A stretch of 14,304 nt of DNA, taken from NCBI GenBank assembly GCA_964412395.1, contig CAYPOY010000115.1:1-14304 (forward strand), written 5' to 3'. Shown here one piece after another: positions 6,096 through 12,350 of this stretch; within the stretch, counting starts at the first letter, position 1, and every line of letters begins with the position of its first letter. Both the position numbers and the translations under genes were made by a program. The notes under the pieces are model-generated. The model ran no database searches and was not told where the DNA came from. It saw only the letters and a list, made by a program, of their open reading frames with translations. This DNA comes from CAYPOY01 sp964412395 (lineage in GTDB: Bacteria; Chloroflexota; Anaerolineae; B4-G1).

Positions 6096-6554
6096 ATGAA
6101 GTTCGGCAGTATGGAATACCTGGAGGAGGTCAGGCGGCGCAGCAACGCCGACGAGGAATACCAGCGCCTGGCCAGGGACGAAAGCGACTCCTACCTGATG
6201 GTCATCAAGGCAGAGCCCGACAAAGGCATTCCGGAAACGCTCACCATCGGCTACGCCGCCGACCACGGCACCATCACCGAGGTCTGGATAGGGGAGCGCA
6301 AGACCGACTTCATCCTGCAAGGGCCTTATGGCGTGTGGGTCCGGATCCTGACCGGCAGGCTCGACGCCAACAAGGCGATGATGATGCGCAAGCTCAAGGT
6401 CAAAGGGAACCTGCTGCAACTGCTCAAGACGGCCGACGCTACCATCCGCTGGCTGGAGGTACTGCAGACGGTCCCCACCGAGTTCGATGGGGATTACGCC
6501 GACCAGAGTTTCCCCGGGACGGCTCGACCGAGCTCGCCGAAGTCGGAGGGATGA
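6096..6554 (+). CDS. SCP2-like (sterol carrier protein 2 fold) lipid-binding protein
   Basis: This 152-residue soluble protein matches the SCP2 domain by pattern. There is a central beta-sheet region 'SYLMVIKAEPDKGIPETLTIGYAADHG' (res 32-58), then 'DFILQGPYGVWVRILTGRLDANKAMMMRKLKVKGN' (71-105), in which the helix-'G-x-LD'-'KLKVKG' order is typical, and a closing helix 'LLQLLKTADATIRWLEVLQTVPTEF' (106-130). SCP2 domains bind lipids or fatty acyl-CoA in a hydrophobic tunnel. No catalytic residue is expected or seen. A strong Shine-Dalgarno AAAGGAGG (6081-6088) sets ATG6096. The last ~13 residues (GTARPSSPKSEG) come from a short repeat (6525-6545) and are probably not part of the fold. It lies 3 bp before the next SDR. 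Cargo cannot be predicted. Confidence 0.75.
   Translation: MKFGSMEYLEEVRRRSNADEEYQRLARDESDSYLMVIKAEPDKGIPETLTIGYAADHGTITEVWIGERKTDFILQGPYGVWVRILTGRLDANKAMMMRKLKVKGNLLQLLKTADATIRWLEVLQTVPTEFDGDYADQSFPGTARPSSPKSEG
6525..6550. repeat. Short interspersed repeat with GAGCTCGCCGAAG core at a gene end
   Basis: The core GAGCTCGCCGAAG (6530-6542) is flanked by CGAC (6525-6528) and GTCG (6542-6545), with the internal palindrome CGAGCTCG. It supplies the last codons of the SCP2-like gene and runs into GGAGGG (6545-6550), the Shine-Dalgarno of the following SDR. A related core lies at 7434-7446. Confidence 0.65.
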
Positions 6555-6557
6555 GCA

Positions 6558-7469
6558 ATGACTGAAAAGAGGATAGACCTGAGCGGGAAGACCGCGATCA
6601 TCACCGGCGGAGGCTCTGGCATCGGGGCCGGCATCGCGCGTATGTTCGGCGTGCTGGGTGCCAACCTGGTCATCGGCGACATCGAGATGGAGACCGCCGA
6701 GGAGGTCTTCGCCGAGCTGGAGCAGGCCGGCTACCCGACCCTGTTGGTCCAGGTGGACGTGCAGGACGCTGAACAGGTAGACGCGCTGGTCGAGCAAGCC
6801 GTCGCACGCTTCGGCGGGGTGGACATCCTGGTCAATTCGGCCGGCGTGGGCACCGTGTCATCCATCGTGGACATGCTGGAGGAGGAATGGGATTGGGTGC
6901 TGGGTGTCAACCTCAAAGGGACCTTCCTTTGCACCCGCGCCGTCGCCCGCTGGTGGCTTCAGAACGGCCGGCGGGGCAAGATCATCAACCTTTCCTCCAT
7001 CAACGAGGCTGTTCCACTGGCTGGTGAGGCCCACTACTGCGCTTCCAAAGGGGGCGTGATGATGTTCACCCGCTCGGCGGCGCTGGAACTGGCCCCCTAC
7101 GGCATCCACGTCAACGCCATCGCCCCGGGTATGATTGAGACCCCAATGACCGAGGAAGTGAGCATCATCCCTGAACTCCACGCCGCTCACCTGAAGCAAG
7201 TTCCTTTCGGGCGCTTCGGGAAGCCGGAGGACGTGGCAAAGGCAGCCGCTTTCCTGGCCTCCCCCTGGTCGGACTGGGTTACCGGAGCCAGCATCCCCGC
7301 GGACGGGGGAATGCACCTGACCGGCGAGGAGAGTTACGTATGGGCCATCGAACGGGCTATGGGCCACCATGACCGTATCCCCAGGATGCCCATGTGCTGG
7401 CCGCCCGGTGCGTTAGAGAAAGGGGCTTGCCCTGAGCCTGTCGAAGAGAGCGAGGAGGAAACAGAATGA
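6558..7469 (+). CDS. Short-chain dehydrogenase/reductase, FabG-like, with extended C-terminus
   Basis: This 303-residue classical SDR has TGGGSGIG (res 16-23), an Asp at the end of strand 2 ('IGDIE', D41) that favours NAD(H), DVQD (67-70), NSAG (93-96, a variant of NNAG), Ser147 in 'INLSSINE', Tyr160-x3-Lys164 ('YCASK') and 'PGMIETPM' (190-197). The core ends with 'WVTGASIPADGGM' near residue 252, the usual end of the family. About 50 further residues follow, the last ~15 from a repeat (ACPEPVEE). The substrate could be a 3-hydroxy/3-ketoacyl compound, an alcohol or a sugar; the context (KDSR-like SDR, SCP2) favours a lipid or acyl substrate. GGAGGG lies 7 nt before ATG6558, and the stop overlaps the next gene in ATGA. 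Confidence 0.83.
   Translation: MTEKRIDLSGKTAIITGGGSGIGAGIARMFGVLGANLVIGDIEMETAEEVFAELEQAGYPTLLVQVDVQDAEQVDALVEQAVARFGGVDILVNSAGVGTVSSIVDMLEEEWDWVLGVNLKGTFLCTRAVARWWLQNGRRGKIINLSSINEAVPLAGEAHYCASKGGVMMFTRSAALELAPYGIHVNAIAPGMIETPMTEEVSIIPELHAAHLKQVPFGRFGKPEDVAKAAAFLASPWSDWVTGASIPADGGMHLTGEESYVWAIERAMGHHDRIPRMPMCWPPGALEKGACPEPVEESEEETE
7429..7446. repeat. Short interspersed repeat with GAGCCTGTCGAAG core at a gene end
   Basis: GCCCTGAGCCTGTCGAAG is a member of a repeat type widely scattered in bacterial genomes. It encodes the ACPEPVEE portion of the SDR tail. Its 13-nt core GAGCCTGTCGAAG matches the core at 6530-6542 at 10 of 13 positions. Confidence 0.72.
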
Positions 7470-7900
7470 AGCGACCCGCAGGCCTCACCATCACCGCCGC
7501 GCTGATGTTGCTGACCGCCGTCGGCACCATCCTCTTCTGGGCCACTTTCTTCGCCGACCTGGAGACCCAGCGCAGCGGAACCCTGGCGTCTCGGTGCGAC
7601 GCATGGTTCTCCTGGGAAATGTCCTTCCCACTGGCCGACGGATGGATGGCCGCGACCGCCATCCTGGGCGCAGTGGCGCTGTGGCGTATGCGACCAACAG
7701 GACTGCTGTTCGGGCTGGTAAGCGGAGGCGCGATGGTGTTCCTGGGGCTGATGGACGCCCTGTTTTTCTTAGAGAACGGCCTCTACCTACCCCTGACCGG
7801 TGAGATAGTGGTAGAACTGTTCATTCACTTATGGACGGTGGCCTTCGGTCTTTTCGCCATCGCCTATATCTGGAGCCAACGCGCGCCGCTCAGCCGCTGA
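7466..7900 (+). CDS. Four-TM integral membrane protein, unknown function
   Basis: This 144-residue protein is not recognised as a named family. Four hydrophobic segments are visible at about res 9-29, 55-74, 78-101 and 113-136. The loop between the first two is polar (DLETQRSGTLASRCDAWFSWEMS), and the third is Gly-rich. There is no catalytic motif. The ATG at 7466 overlaps the stop of the upstream SDR as ATGA, and AGGAGG (7453-7458) lies 7 nt upstream, so translation is probably coupled. It is the last gene of the lipid-related unit; a new promoter follows at 7967. A role as small membrane partner of the SDR/SCP2 genes is only inference from position. Confidence 0.72.
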   Translation: MKRPAGLTITAALMLLTAVGTILFWATFFADLETQRSGTLASRCDAWFSWEMSFPLADGWMAATAILGAVALWRMRPTGLLFGLVSGGAMVFLGLMDALFFLENGLYLPLTGEIVVELFIHLWTVAFGLFAIAYIWSQRAPLSR

Positions 7901-7966
7901 GCACAAGTGGGCCAACCCAACACAGAGGCCGTGTTCCACCGTGATGAGTGTATCATCCGGCCCGAC

Positions 7967-7995
7967 TTGCCCAAATCGAGGCTTTGTTGTACTAT
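7967..7995 (+). promoter_or_regulatory. Sigma70-type promoter of the corrinoid-activation unit
   Basis: TTGCCC (7967-7972) is followed after 17 bp by TACTAT (7990-7995), the same -10 hexamer as at 211-216. Transcription would start near 8002, giving a leader of about 27 nt with AAAGGAG at 8014-8020. Confidence 0.62.
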
Positions 7996-8028
7996 CCCCT
8001 CCATTGCGGGAATGAAAGGAGTACACCA

Positions 8029-8433
8029 ATGGGGAAAGTCTATCGCCACAAGCCCGGTGCACCCGATGAATACCTGGGCCGGGTCGAGCCTGAAAACGGC
8101 AAGGTCTACCGCCACCGCCACGGCCCCGACGAGTACCTGGGCCGCGTGGAACTGGACAGCGGCAAGGTCTACCGCCACTGCCACGGCCTCGACGAATACC
8201 TGGGCCAGGTGCATCTGGACGATGGCAAGGTCTATAGCCACCGTATCGGCCCAGATCGGTACGTGGCGGAGGTAAAGCCGAACGGCCGCATCTACCGCCA
8301 CAAGCCAGCCGCTCTCGACGACTATCTGGGCAAAGTCGAGGGGATACACTCGCTGGCCGAAGGCGGCGCAGCGTTCTTACTGCTCCTTTTGCCTGTCGTT
8401 GAAGGAGCCGAGATCGAAGGGGCTGACGATTGA
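8029..8433 (+). CDS. Small protein with five 20-22-residue GKVYRH...YLGRVE repeats
   Basis: This 134-residue protein consists almost entirely of five tandem repeats. They start at res 2, 24, 45, 66 and 86 (22, 21, 21, 20 and ~20 residues), each of the form G-(K/R)-(V/I)-Y-x-H-x-x-G-x-D-x-Y-(L/V)-x-x-V. The alternating strand and Gly pattern resembles beta-flower type repeat proteins, where each repeat forms a hairpin petal; this is inference. A short hydrophobic stretch (AAFLLLLLPVV, about res 112-122) follows, then an acidic end. The many His and Tyr residues (one YxH per repeat) could bind metal or ligand, but no such site is proven. AAAGGAG (8014-8020) sets ATG8029; upstream in-frame starts at 7948 would precede the -10 box. 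It is 14 bp before the next gene. Function unknown. Confidence 0.75.
   Translation: MGKVYRHKPGAPDEYLGRVEPENGKVYRHRHGPDEYLGRVELDSGKVYRHCHGLDEYLGQVHLDDGKVYSHRIGPDRYVAEVKPNGRIYRHKPAALDDYLGKVEGIHSLAEGGAAFLLLLLPVVEGAEIEGADD
8032..8343 (+). repeat. Five coding tandem repeats of 60-66 bp
   Basis: Units are 8032-8097 (66 bp), 8098-8160 (63), 8161-8223 (63), 8224-8283 (60) and 8284-8343 (60). Units 2 and 3 are nearly identical at the DNA level, pointing to recent duplication; units 4 and 5 are more diverged. Confidence 0.85.
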
Positions 8434-8447
8434 AATTACACCTGCCA

Positions 8448-9125
8448 ATGTCTACCATCACCGATTTGCTTCAACCCTCGCTCGACGTGACACGCATCCT
8501 GCGGGGTCAGGGCATTGATAACCCGGCCCGTGCTTCTCCGAGAGTCGTTGCGGTAGCGCAGGAAGTGCTGGATGAGGCACAGGCACTGCTCGCCCCTGCC
8601 GCGATACATACCATCCTACCGGTGCGCGATTTTCATCACCAGACAGTGATTTTGGACGATAGGGTAACCTTCGAGGGGCCACTGGTGGCGCGTGCGTTAG
8701 CGGGAGCGACTCAAATTGCCCTCGCCGTGTGTACTATTGGACCCGCCCTGGAGGAACGATCGTCGGCCCTCTTTGCTGCTGGTGATCCCTTGCAGGCACT
8801 GGCGCTGGACGGGGCCGGCACTGCCGCCGTCGAGGAGGTCTCCACAATAGTCACTGCACGTATACGCGCCGAGGCCTCGGCGCGTGGATTGGGCTCGGGC
8901 ATGCGTGCCAGCCCGGGCCAGGAGGGCTGGTCGATCTGGCAGCAGCGGGCGCTTTTCGGCCTGGTCCCGGCTGGGGAGATCGGCGTCCGGCTGACCGACA
9001 GTTGCCTCATGCTGCCGTGCAAGTCTGTCTCCTTCGTGGTTGGATTAGGGCTGGAGATGCGGCCCGACGCAGTCACCTGTGACTTCTGCTCCAAGCGCGA
9101 GCGTTGCCCCTGGCGTGTGCGATAG
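8448..9125 (+). CDS. MetH activation-domain-like protein with C-terminal Cys cluster (corrinoid-related)
   Basis: This 225-residue protein resembles the vitamin B12-dependent methionine synthase activation domain as a stand-alone form. Key motifs are 'GMRASPGQEGWSIWQQRALFGLV' (res 151-173), comparable to the R-x-SPGY-x-x-W...Q..LF of MetH, and 'IGVRLTDSCLMLPCKSVSFVVGLG' (178-201), comparable to 'GV.LTES..M.P..SVS'. The upstream segment 'AVCTIGPALEERSSALFAAGD' (93-113) is also family-like. The end, 'CDFCSKRERCPWR' (Cys211, 214, 220), could bind iron-sulfur or metal. In MetH this domain binds SAM for reductive methylation of cobalamin. The following RACo-like gene also reactivates corrinoids, so the pair probably serves a corrinoid methyltransferase system. 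ATG8448 is preferred; TTG8430 overlaps the previous stop and is an alternative. No Shine-Dalgarno is seen. Confidence 0.8.
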   Translation: MSTITDLLQPSLDVTRILRGQGIDNPARASPRVVAVAQEVLDEAQALLAPAAIHTILPVRDFHHQTVILDDRVTFEGPLVARALAGATQIALAVCTIGPALEERSSALFAAGDPLQALALDGAGTAAVEEVSTIVTARIRAEASARGLGSGMRASPGQEGWSIWQQRALFGLVPAGEIGVRLTDSCLMLPCKSVSFVVGLGLEMRPDAVTCDFCSKRERCPWRVR

Positions 9126-9152
9126 CGAATGGCGAAAGGCGAAAGGCGAATG
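9125..9152 (+). repeat. Heptamer tandem repeat, four GCGAA(T/A)G units, at a gene boundary
   Basis: GCGAATG (9125-9131), GCGAAAG (9132-9138), GCGAAAG (9139-9145) and GCGAATG (9146-9152). The first G is the last base of the upstream TAG stop. The GAAAGG inside it (9141-9146) is the only Shine-Dalgarno-like sequence before ATG9158. Confidence 0.88.
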
Positions 9153-9157
9153 ACAAA

Positions 9158-10960
9158 ATGACCGACGAACTCACCGTGGATTTTGAGCCCCTTGGCCGCC
9201 GTGCGCGCGTTCCACAGGGTGCAACGCTACTGGAGGCCGCTCGCCAGGCCGGTGTGGGGCTAAATGCCATCTGCGGCGGCATGGGTGCCTGCGGCACCTG
9301 CCGCGTGCGCGTCGTCGCCGGCGAGGTCTCGCCTCCCACCGAGACGGAGCGAGACAGCTTGGCAGAGGGCTTCCGGCTGGCCTGCCAGACCCGCGTGCTG
9401 AGCGACGTGCGAGTGGACGTCCCGCCGACTTCCATCACGGCCCCACAGCGAGCGCAGATCGAGGGTCATGAGCGACCAGTCGAACTCGACCCGGCCGTGC
9501 TCGGTTTCGACGTGACGCCAACCACGCCCAGCATGACCGATCTACGGGCCGACGCGACGCGGCTGCGCGATGCCCTCTATCAGCAACACGGCATCGCCGT
9601 TGACCGGTGCGATCATGTAGCACTGTGCCAGCTCCCCACCCTGCTGCGAGAGCATGAATGGCACATCCACCTGATGATCCGGGACGGGGAGGTCATCGCC
9701 ATCGCGCCAGCCGGCACCTCACCGTTGGGACTGGCGGTAGACATCGGCACGACCAAACTGGCCGCCTACATGGTGGACCTGGAAGGCGGGGAGACGCTGG
9801 CAGCCACAGGCATGATGAACCCCCAGATCGCCTACGGAGAGGACGTGATGGCCCGCATTGTCTACGCGATGGATGGGGAGACCCAGGCGCGAGAACTCCA
9901 GCGTGCTCTCATCGGCGAGCTGGACAACGTGGCCCGCGAGTTGTGCGCGCAAGCCGGGCGCGACAGTGCTGAGATCGTCGAGGCAGTGCTGGTGGGCAAC
10001 ACCTGTATGCATCACCTGGCGCTGGGACTGCCGGTGGAGCAACTGGGCCTGGCTCCCTATGTGCCCGCCCTGGCCGATTCCTACGACCTCAAGGCGCGAG
10101 AACTGGGGCTGCATCTGGCCCCTGGTGCGAACATTCACCTTCTGCCCAACATTGCCGGCTTCGTCGGCGCCGACCACGTGGCGATGCTCCTGGCGACTGG
10201 CCTCCATGAGACCAATGAGATCACCGTGGGCCTGGACATCGGCACCAACACAGAGATCAGCCTGGCGGTGGATGGGCGGTTGCTGAGTTGTTCCTGTGCC
10301 TCCGGCCCAGCCTTCGAGGGCGCCCACATCCGCGACGGGATGCGGGCCGCCCCGGGCGCGGTCGAGCGCGTGCAGTTGGTTGACGGGCAGGTCCAGTACC
10401 AGACGATTGACGGCGCGCCGCCGGTGGGCATCTGCGGCTCCGGCATCCTGGATGTCGTGGCCGAACTGCGCCGGATCGGCGTGCTGAGGGCCAACGGCGC
10501 GATGAAGCTGGACAGCCACCCCCGCGTCCGCGTGACGGACGGCTCATCGGAATTCTTGCTCGTCCCGGCCGGTGAGCGAGATGCCCTCCGTGACCTGGCT
10601 ATCACCCGCAAGGACATCAACGAGATCCAATTGGCCAAGGCAGCCATCCGTGCCGGAATTGAGGTACTGCTGGGCGAGACTGGGCTGGAAGCGGAGCAGG
10701 TCGAGCGGGTGGTAGTTGCGGGAGCCTTCGGCACCTACCTGGACGTGGGCAGCGCGCTGGCAGTGGGGATGTTCCCACCGCTACCCCGCGAGCGGTTCGT
10801 CCAGGTGGGCAACGCCGCGGGCATAGGTGCCAAACTGGCGTTGGTGTCCCGTCACTGCCGTAGGGTCGCCGAGGAGATCGCCCGTCGTGTGGAGTACGTC
10901 GAGTTGACTACACATCCGCGTTTTGTCGAAAACTACATGGCTGCGCTGACGTTGCCCTGA
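9158..10960 (+). CDS. RACo-like reductive activator of corrinoid proteins (2Fe-2S ferredoxin + ASKHA, DUF4445)
   Basis: This 600-residue protein has an N-terminal plant-type 2Fe-2S domain, Cys39-x5-Cys45-x2-Cys48 with Cys76 as the fourth ligand ('ICGGMGACGTC ... LACQT'). A linker is followed by an ASKHA ATPase-fold region: DIGTTK (~res 195), 'NPQIAYGEDVMARI', 'VGNTCMHHLALGL', 'NIAGFVGADHVAMLL', a second 'GLDIGTNTEISL' (~res 360), 'CASGPAFEGAHI', 'GICGSGILD' and 'VVVAGAFGTYLDVGSALAVGMFP'. This order is that of RACo-type activators, which use ATP to drive an electron from the 2Fe-2S cluster onto Co(II) of an inactivated corrinoid protein. Full length, no gaps seen. ATG9158 was chosen because the ferredoxin domain begins just after it and the upstream in-frame codons are repeat DNA. 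The partner corrinoid protein is not in the window. Confidence 0.9.
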   Translation: MTDELTVDFEPLGRRARVPQGATLLEAARQAGVGLNAICGGMGACGTCRVRVVAGEVSPPTETERDSLAEGFRLACQTRVLSDVRVDVPPTSITAPQRAQIEGHERPVELDPAVLGFDVTPTTPSMTDLRADATRLRDALYQQHGIAVDRCDHVALCQLPTLLREHEWHIHLMIRDGEVIAIAPAGTSPLGLAVDIGTTKLAAYMVDLEGGETLAATGMMNPQIAYGEDVMARIVYAMDGETQARELQRALIGELDNVARELCAQAGRDSAEIVEAVLVGNTCMHHLALGLPVEQLGLAPYVPALADSYDLKARELGLHLAPGANIHLLPNIAGFVGADHVAMLLATGLHETNEITVGLDIGTNTEISLAVDGRLLSCSCASGPAFEGAHIRDGMRAAPGAVERVQLVDGQVQYQTIDGAPPVGICGSGILDVVAELRRIGVLRANGAMKLDSHPRVRVTDGSSEFLLVPAGERDALRDLAITRKDINEIQLAKAAIRAGIEVLLGETGLEAEQVERVVVAGAFGTYLDVGSALAVGMFPPLPRERFVQVGNAAGIGAKLALVSRHCRRVAEEIARRVEYVELTTHPRFVENYMAALTLP

Positions 10961-10972
10961 GTAAGATCAACA

Positions 10973-11001
10973 TTGACATCACCCCTGCTTAAGTGTAGAA
11001 T
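10973..11001 (+). promoter_or_regulatory. Strong sigma70-type promoter of the recombinase-like gene
   Basis: TTGACA (10973-10978), 17 bp, then TAGAAT (10996-11001), only one mismatch from TATAAT. It lies just after the stop of the RACo-like gene. Transcription would start near 11008, about 32 nt upstream of ATG11040, and AGAGAGGTG precedes that ATG. Confidence 0.8.
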
Positions 11002-11039
11002 AAGCCCAGACAAACGGCTATGCGAAAGAGAGGTGTGCA

Positions 11040-11993
11040 ATGGCCGAGCAATTGCCCTTGCCCGATACCGATGTTCCTGTTCCCGCGGAGGAGTCTCCAC
11101 AGGCCGCGGATCCATCGGGCCTGAACACCCGCTCCTCGCTGCGTGCCGCTATGGGCGCCTTCGAGGTTTATATGCAGCAGCAGGGCTTCGCCGAGAACAC
11201 CATCAAGGCTTTCCTCTCCGACCTCAATATCCTGGCCCAGTTCGTAGGCGCGTGGAAAGCTGTCGGTGCCATCTCCACCCAGGACCTCAATCACTTCACC
11301 CGCTGGCTGATGCACGAGCGCGGCGTGCCCTGCAACCCCAAGTCACTGGCCCGGCGCGTGACCACGCTCAAAGTCTTCTTTGGCTGGCTGGCCGAAGCGG
11401 AGATACTGCCCTCCGATCCCGCCGCCCCCGTGATTCACAAACCAGTGATGACACCACTGCCTGAGATTCTCTCCGATGCCGAGGTCGAGCGGGTGCTGGG
11501 AGTGACGCAGGCGCTGCGCCACGCCGAAAAACCGGATGCTCGCCCTCACTTGCTGGTGACGTTGCTCCTCCACACCGGCATCAAGAAGGGCGAGTGCATG
11601 AACATCGTCATGAATCACTTCAACTTCAGCGACCCCACCCAACTTGTGTTGTGGATCCGCTATGCCAACCCTCGTCGCCGCCATAAAGAGCGCAAGCTGC
11701 GCCTGCCGGTGTGGTGGCCGGCGGTGCTGGCTGAGTACCGCGCTCAGTACCAGCCGCAGGAATCGCTCTTCCCCTGTACCGCGCGCAACCTGGAGTACGT
11801 TTTGGCCAATACGGCACGACAGGCCAAACTCCTTCACAGCCTCTCGTTTGAGATGCTTCGCTGGACCTGCGCAGTGCGCGACTACCGGACGGGGACGCCG
11901 GCCGACAAACTGCGCCAGAAACTGGGAATTTCCAGGATCACCTGGCGCGAGGTGGGGGTCAAGATCGCCCGGCTGGCGGAGCCGGCGCTGTGA
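11040..11993 (+). CDS. Tyrosine-recombinase-fold protein with degenerate catalytic residues
   Basis: This 317-residue protein has an N-terminal disordered, Pro/Asp-rich tail (res 1-30), a SAM-like core-binding domain ('AFEVYMQQQGFAENTIKAFLSDLNILAQFVG', 40-70; 'LARRVTTLKVFFGWLAEAEIL', 103-123) and a C-terminal catalytic-type domain ('LSDAEVERVL...LLVTLLLHTGIKKGECMNI'). In active enzymes box I reads TG-L-R-x-x-E; here it is TG-I-K182-K-GE. Box II H-x-x-R is E271-M-L-R274, and the 'LGH' motif is 'LGI' (295-297). No tyrosine occurs after Y282, so the nucleophile appears absent. R274 and the basic hairpin 'RRRHKERKLRLP' remain. It is probably a DNA-binding protein derived from a Xer/integrase ancestor, not an active recombinase. 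It has its own promoter and no flanking repeats resembling att sites. Active sequence-specific recombination is unlikely. Confidence 0.8.
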   Translation: MAEQLPLPDTDVPVPAEESPQAADPSGLNTRSSLRAAMGAFEVYMQQQGFAENTIKAFLSDLNILAQFVGAWKAVGAISTQDLNHFTRWLMHERGVPCNPKSLARRVTTLKVFFGWLAEAEILPSDPAAPVIHKPVMTPLPEILSDAEVERVLGVTQALRHAEKPDARPHLLVTLLLHTGIKKGECMNIVMNHFNFSDPTQLVLWIRYANPRRRHKERKLRLPVWWPAVLAEYRAQYQPQESLFPCTARNLEYVLANTARQAKLLHSLSFEMLRWTCAVRDYRTGTPADKLRQKLGISRITWREVGVKIARLAEPAL

Positions 11994-12043
11994 GCACACC
12001 AAGGCGGCGCATTAGTGCCTTTGGGCAAACAAATGACTGGTAG

Positions 12044-12058
12044 AGACCTCCGAGGTCT
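12044..12058. repeat. Inverted repeat AGACCT-CCG-AGGTCT
   Basis: A perfect 6-bp stem with 3-nt loop, 51 nt after the recombinase-like stop. Its family may be interspersed. It could act as a weak plus-strand terminator, but only AGAGCTTTAA follows and no proper T-tract. Confidence 0.6.
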
Positions 12059-12160
12059 AGAGCTTTAACCGAAATGAAACACACCCAAATGAATTGTGGA
12101 CCTCAAGTCGGGAAAATGTCTACAGCGGAGACGGCTCCCACACCGCTGGGCTGTGCCCCC

Positions 12161-12225
12161 CCTCTAATCCCCCCCCTAGGGGGGAGGTGGCGGGTAGAGC
12201 GCGCTTCCTCCCCTCGTGGGGGAGG
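12161..12225. repeat. C-run/G-run palindromic repeats
   Basis: C6-TA-G6 (12171-12184) lies between CCTCTAAT and GAGGTGG arms. It is followed by CCTCCCC (12207-12213) pairing with GGGGAGG (12219-12225). The first element resembles the palindrome embedded in the ATL gene at 3459-3497. Confidence 0.7.
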
Positions 12226-12282
12226 GCTGGGGTGGGGGCATGCACGTGGGAGCCCGGACTGCTTGGCCCCCAAAATAAACTT

Positions 12283-12302
12283 CCCCGCAGCAAGCTGCGG
12301 GG
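12283..12302 (-). terminator. Hairpin CCCCGCAG-CAAG-CTGCGGGG, possible minus-strand terminator
   Basis: A perfect 8-bp GC-rich stem with a 4-nt loop. Read on the minus strand it is followed by AAGTTTATTTT, moderately T-rich. The same hairpin type is common as an intergenic repeat in bacteria, so it may be either a repeat or a back-up terminator for the kelch gene. Its 3' arm can also pair with CCGCAGC at 12309-12315. Confidence 0.45.
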
Positions 12303-12313
12303 TATTAGCCGCA

Positions 12314-12340
12314 GCGGGTAAACCCGCGCCAAAAAGCGCG
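12314..12340. repeat. Overlapping small hairpins between the two terminator-like stems
   Basis: GCGGG-TAAA-CCCGC (12314-12327) overlaps CGCGC-(6 nt)-GCGCG (12325-12329 with 12336-12340). That second stem in turn overlaps the terminator stem at 12337-12350. These stems cannot all form at once. Confidence 0.55.
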
Positions 12341-12350
12341 GCAAGCCGCG
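12331..12350 (-). terminator. Rho-independent terminator of the LuxR-kelch gene
   Basis: On the minus strand CGCGG-CTTG-CCGCG (12350-12337) is followed by CTTTTT (12336-12331). It lies about 44 nt downstream of the kelch stop codon at 12394-12396, the right place for transcription termination. Confidence 0.6.

Noticed and set aside
7901..8447. Cobalamin riboswitch upstream of the corrinoid genes
   Set aside because: I found no B12-box-like sequence; the promoter-to-ATG leader is only about 27 nt, and the next junction is 14 nt.
11040..11993. An active integrase marking a genomic island
   Set aside because: Catalytic residues are missing, no tRNA or flanking direct repeats are seen, and neighbours are ordinary chromosomal genes.
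12044..12058. Plus-strand terminator of the recombinase-like gene
   Set aside because: The stem is short and no T-tract follows; it is listed as an inverted repeat only.
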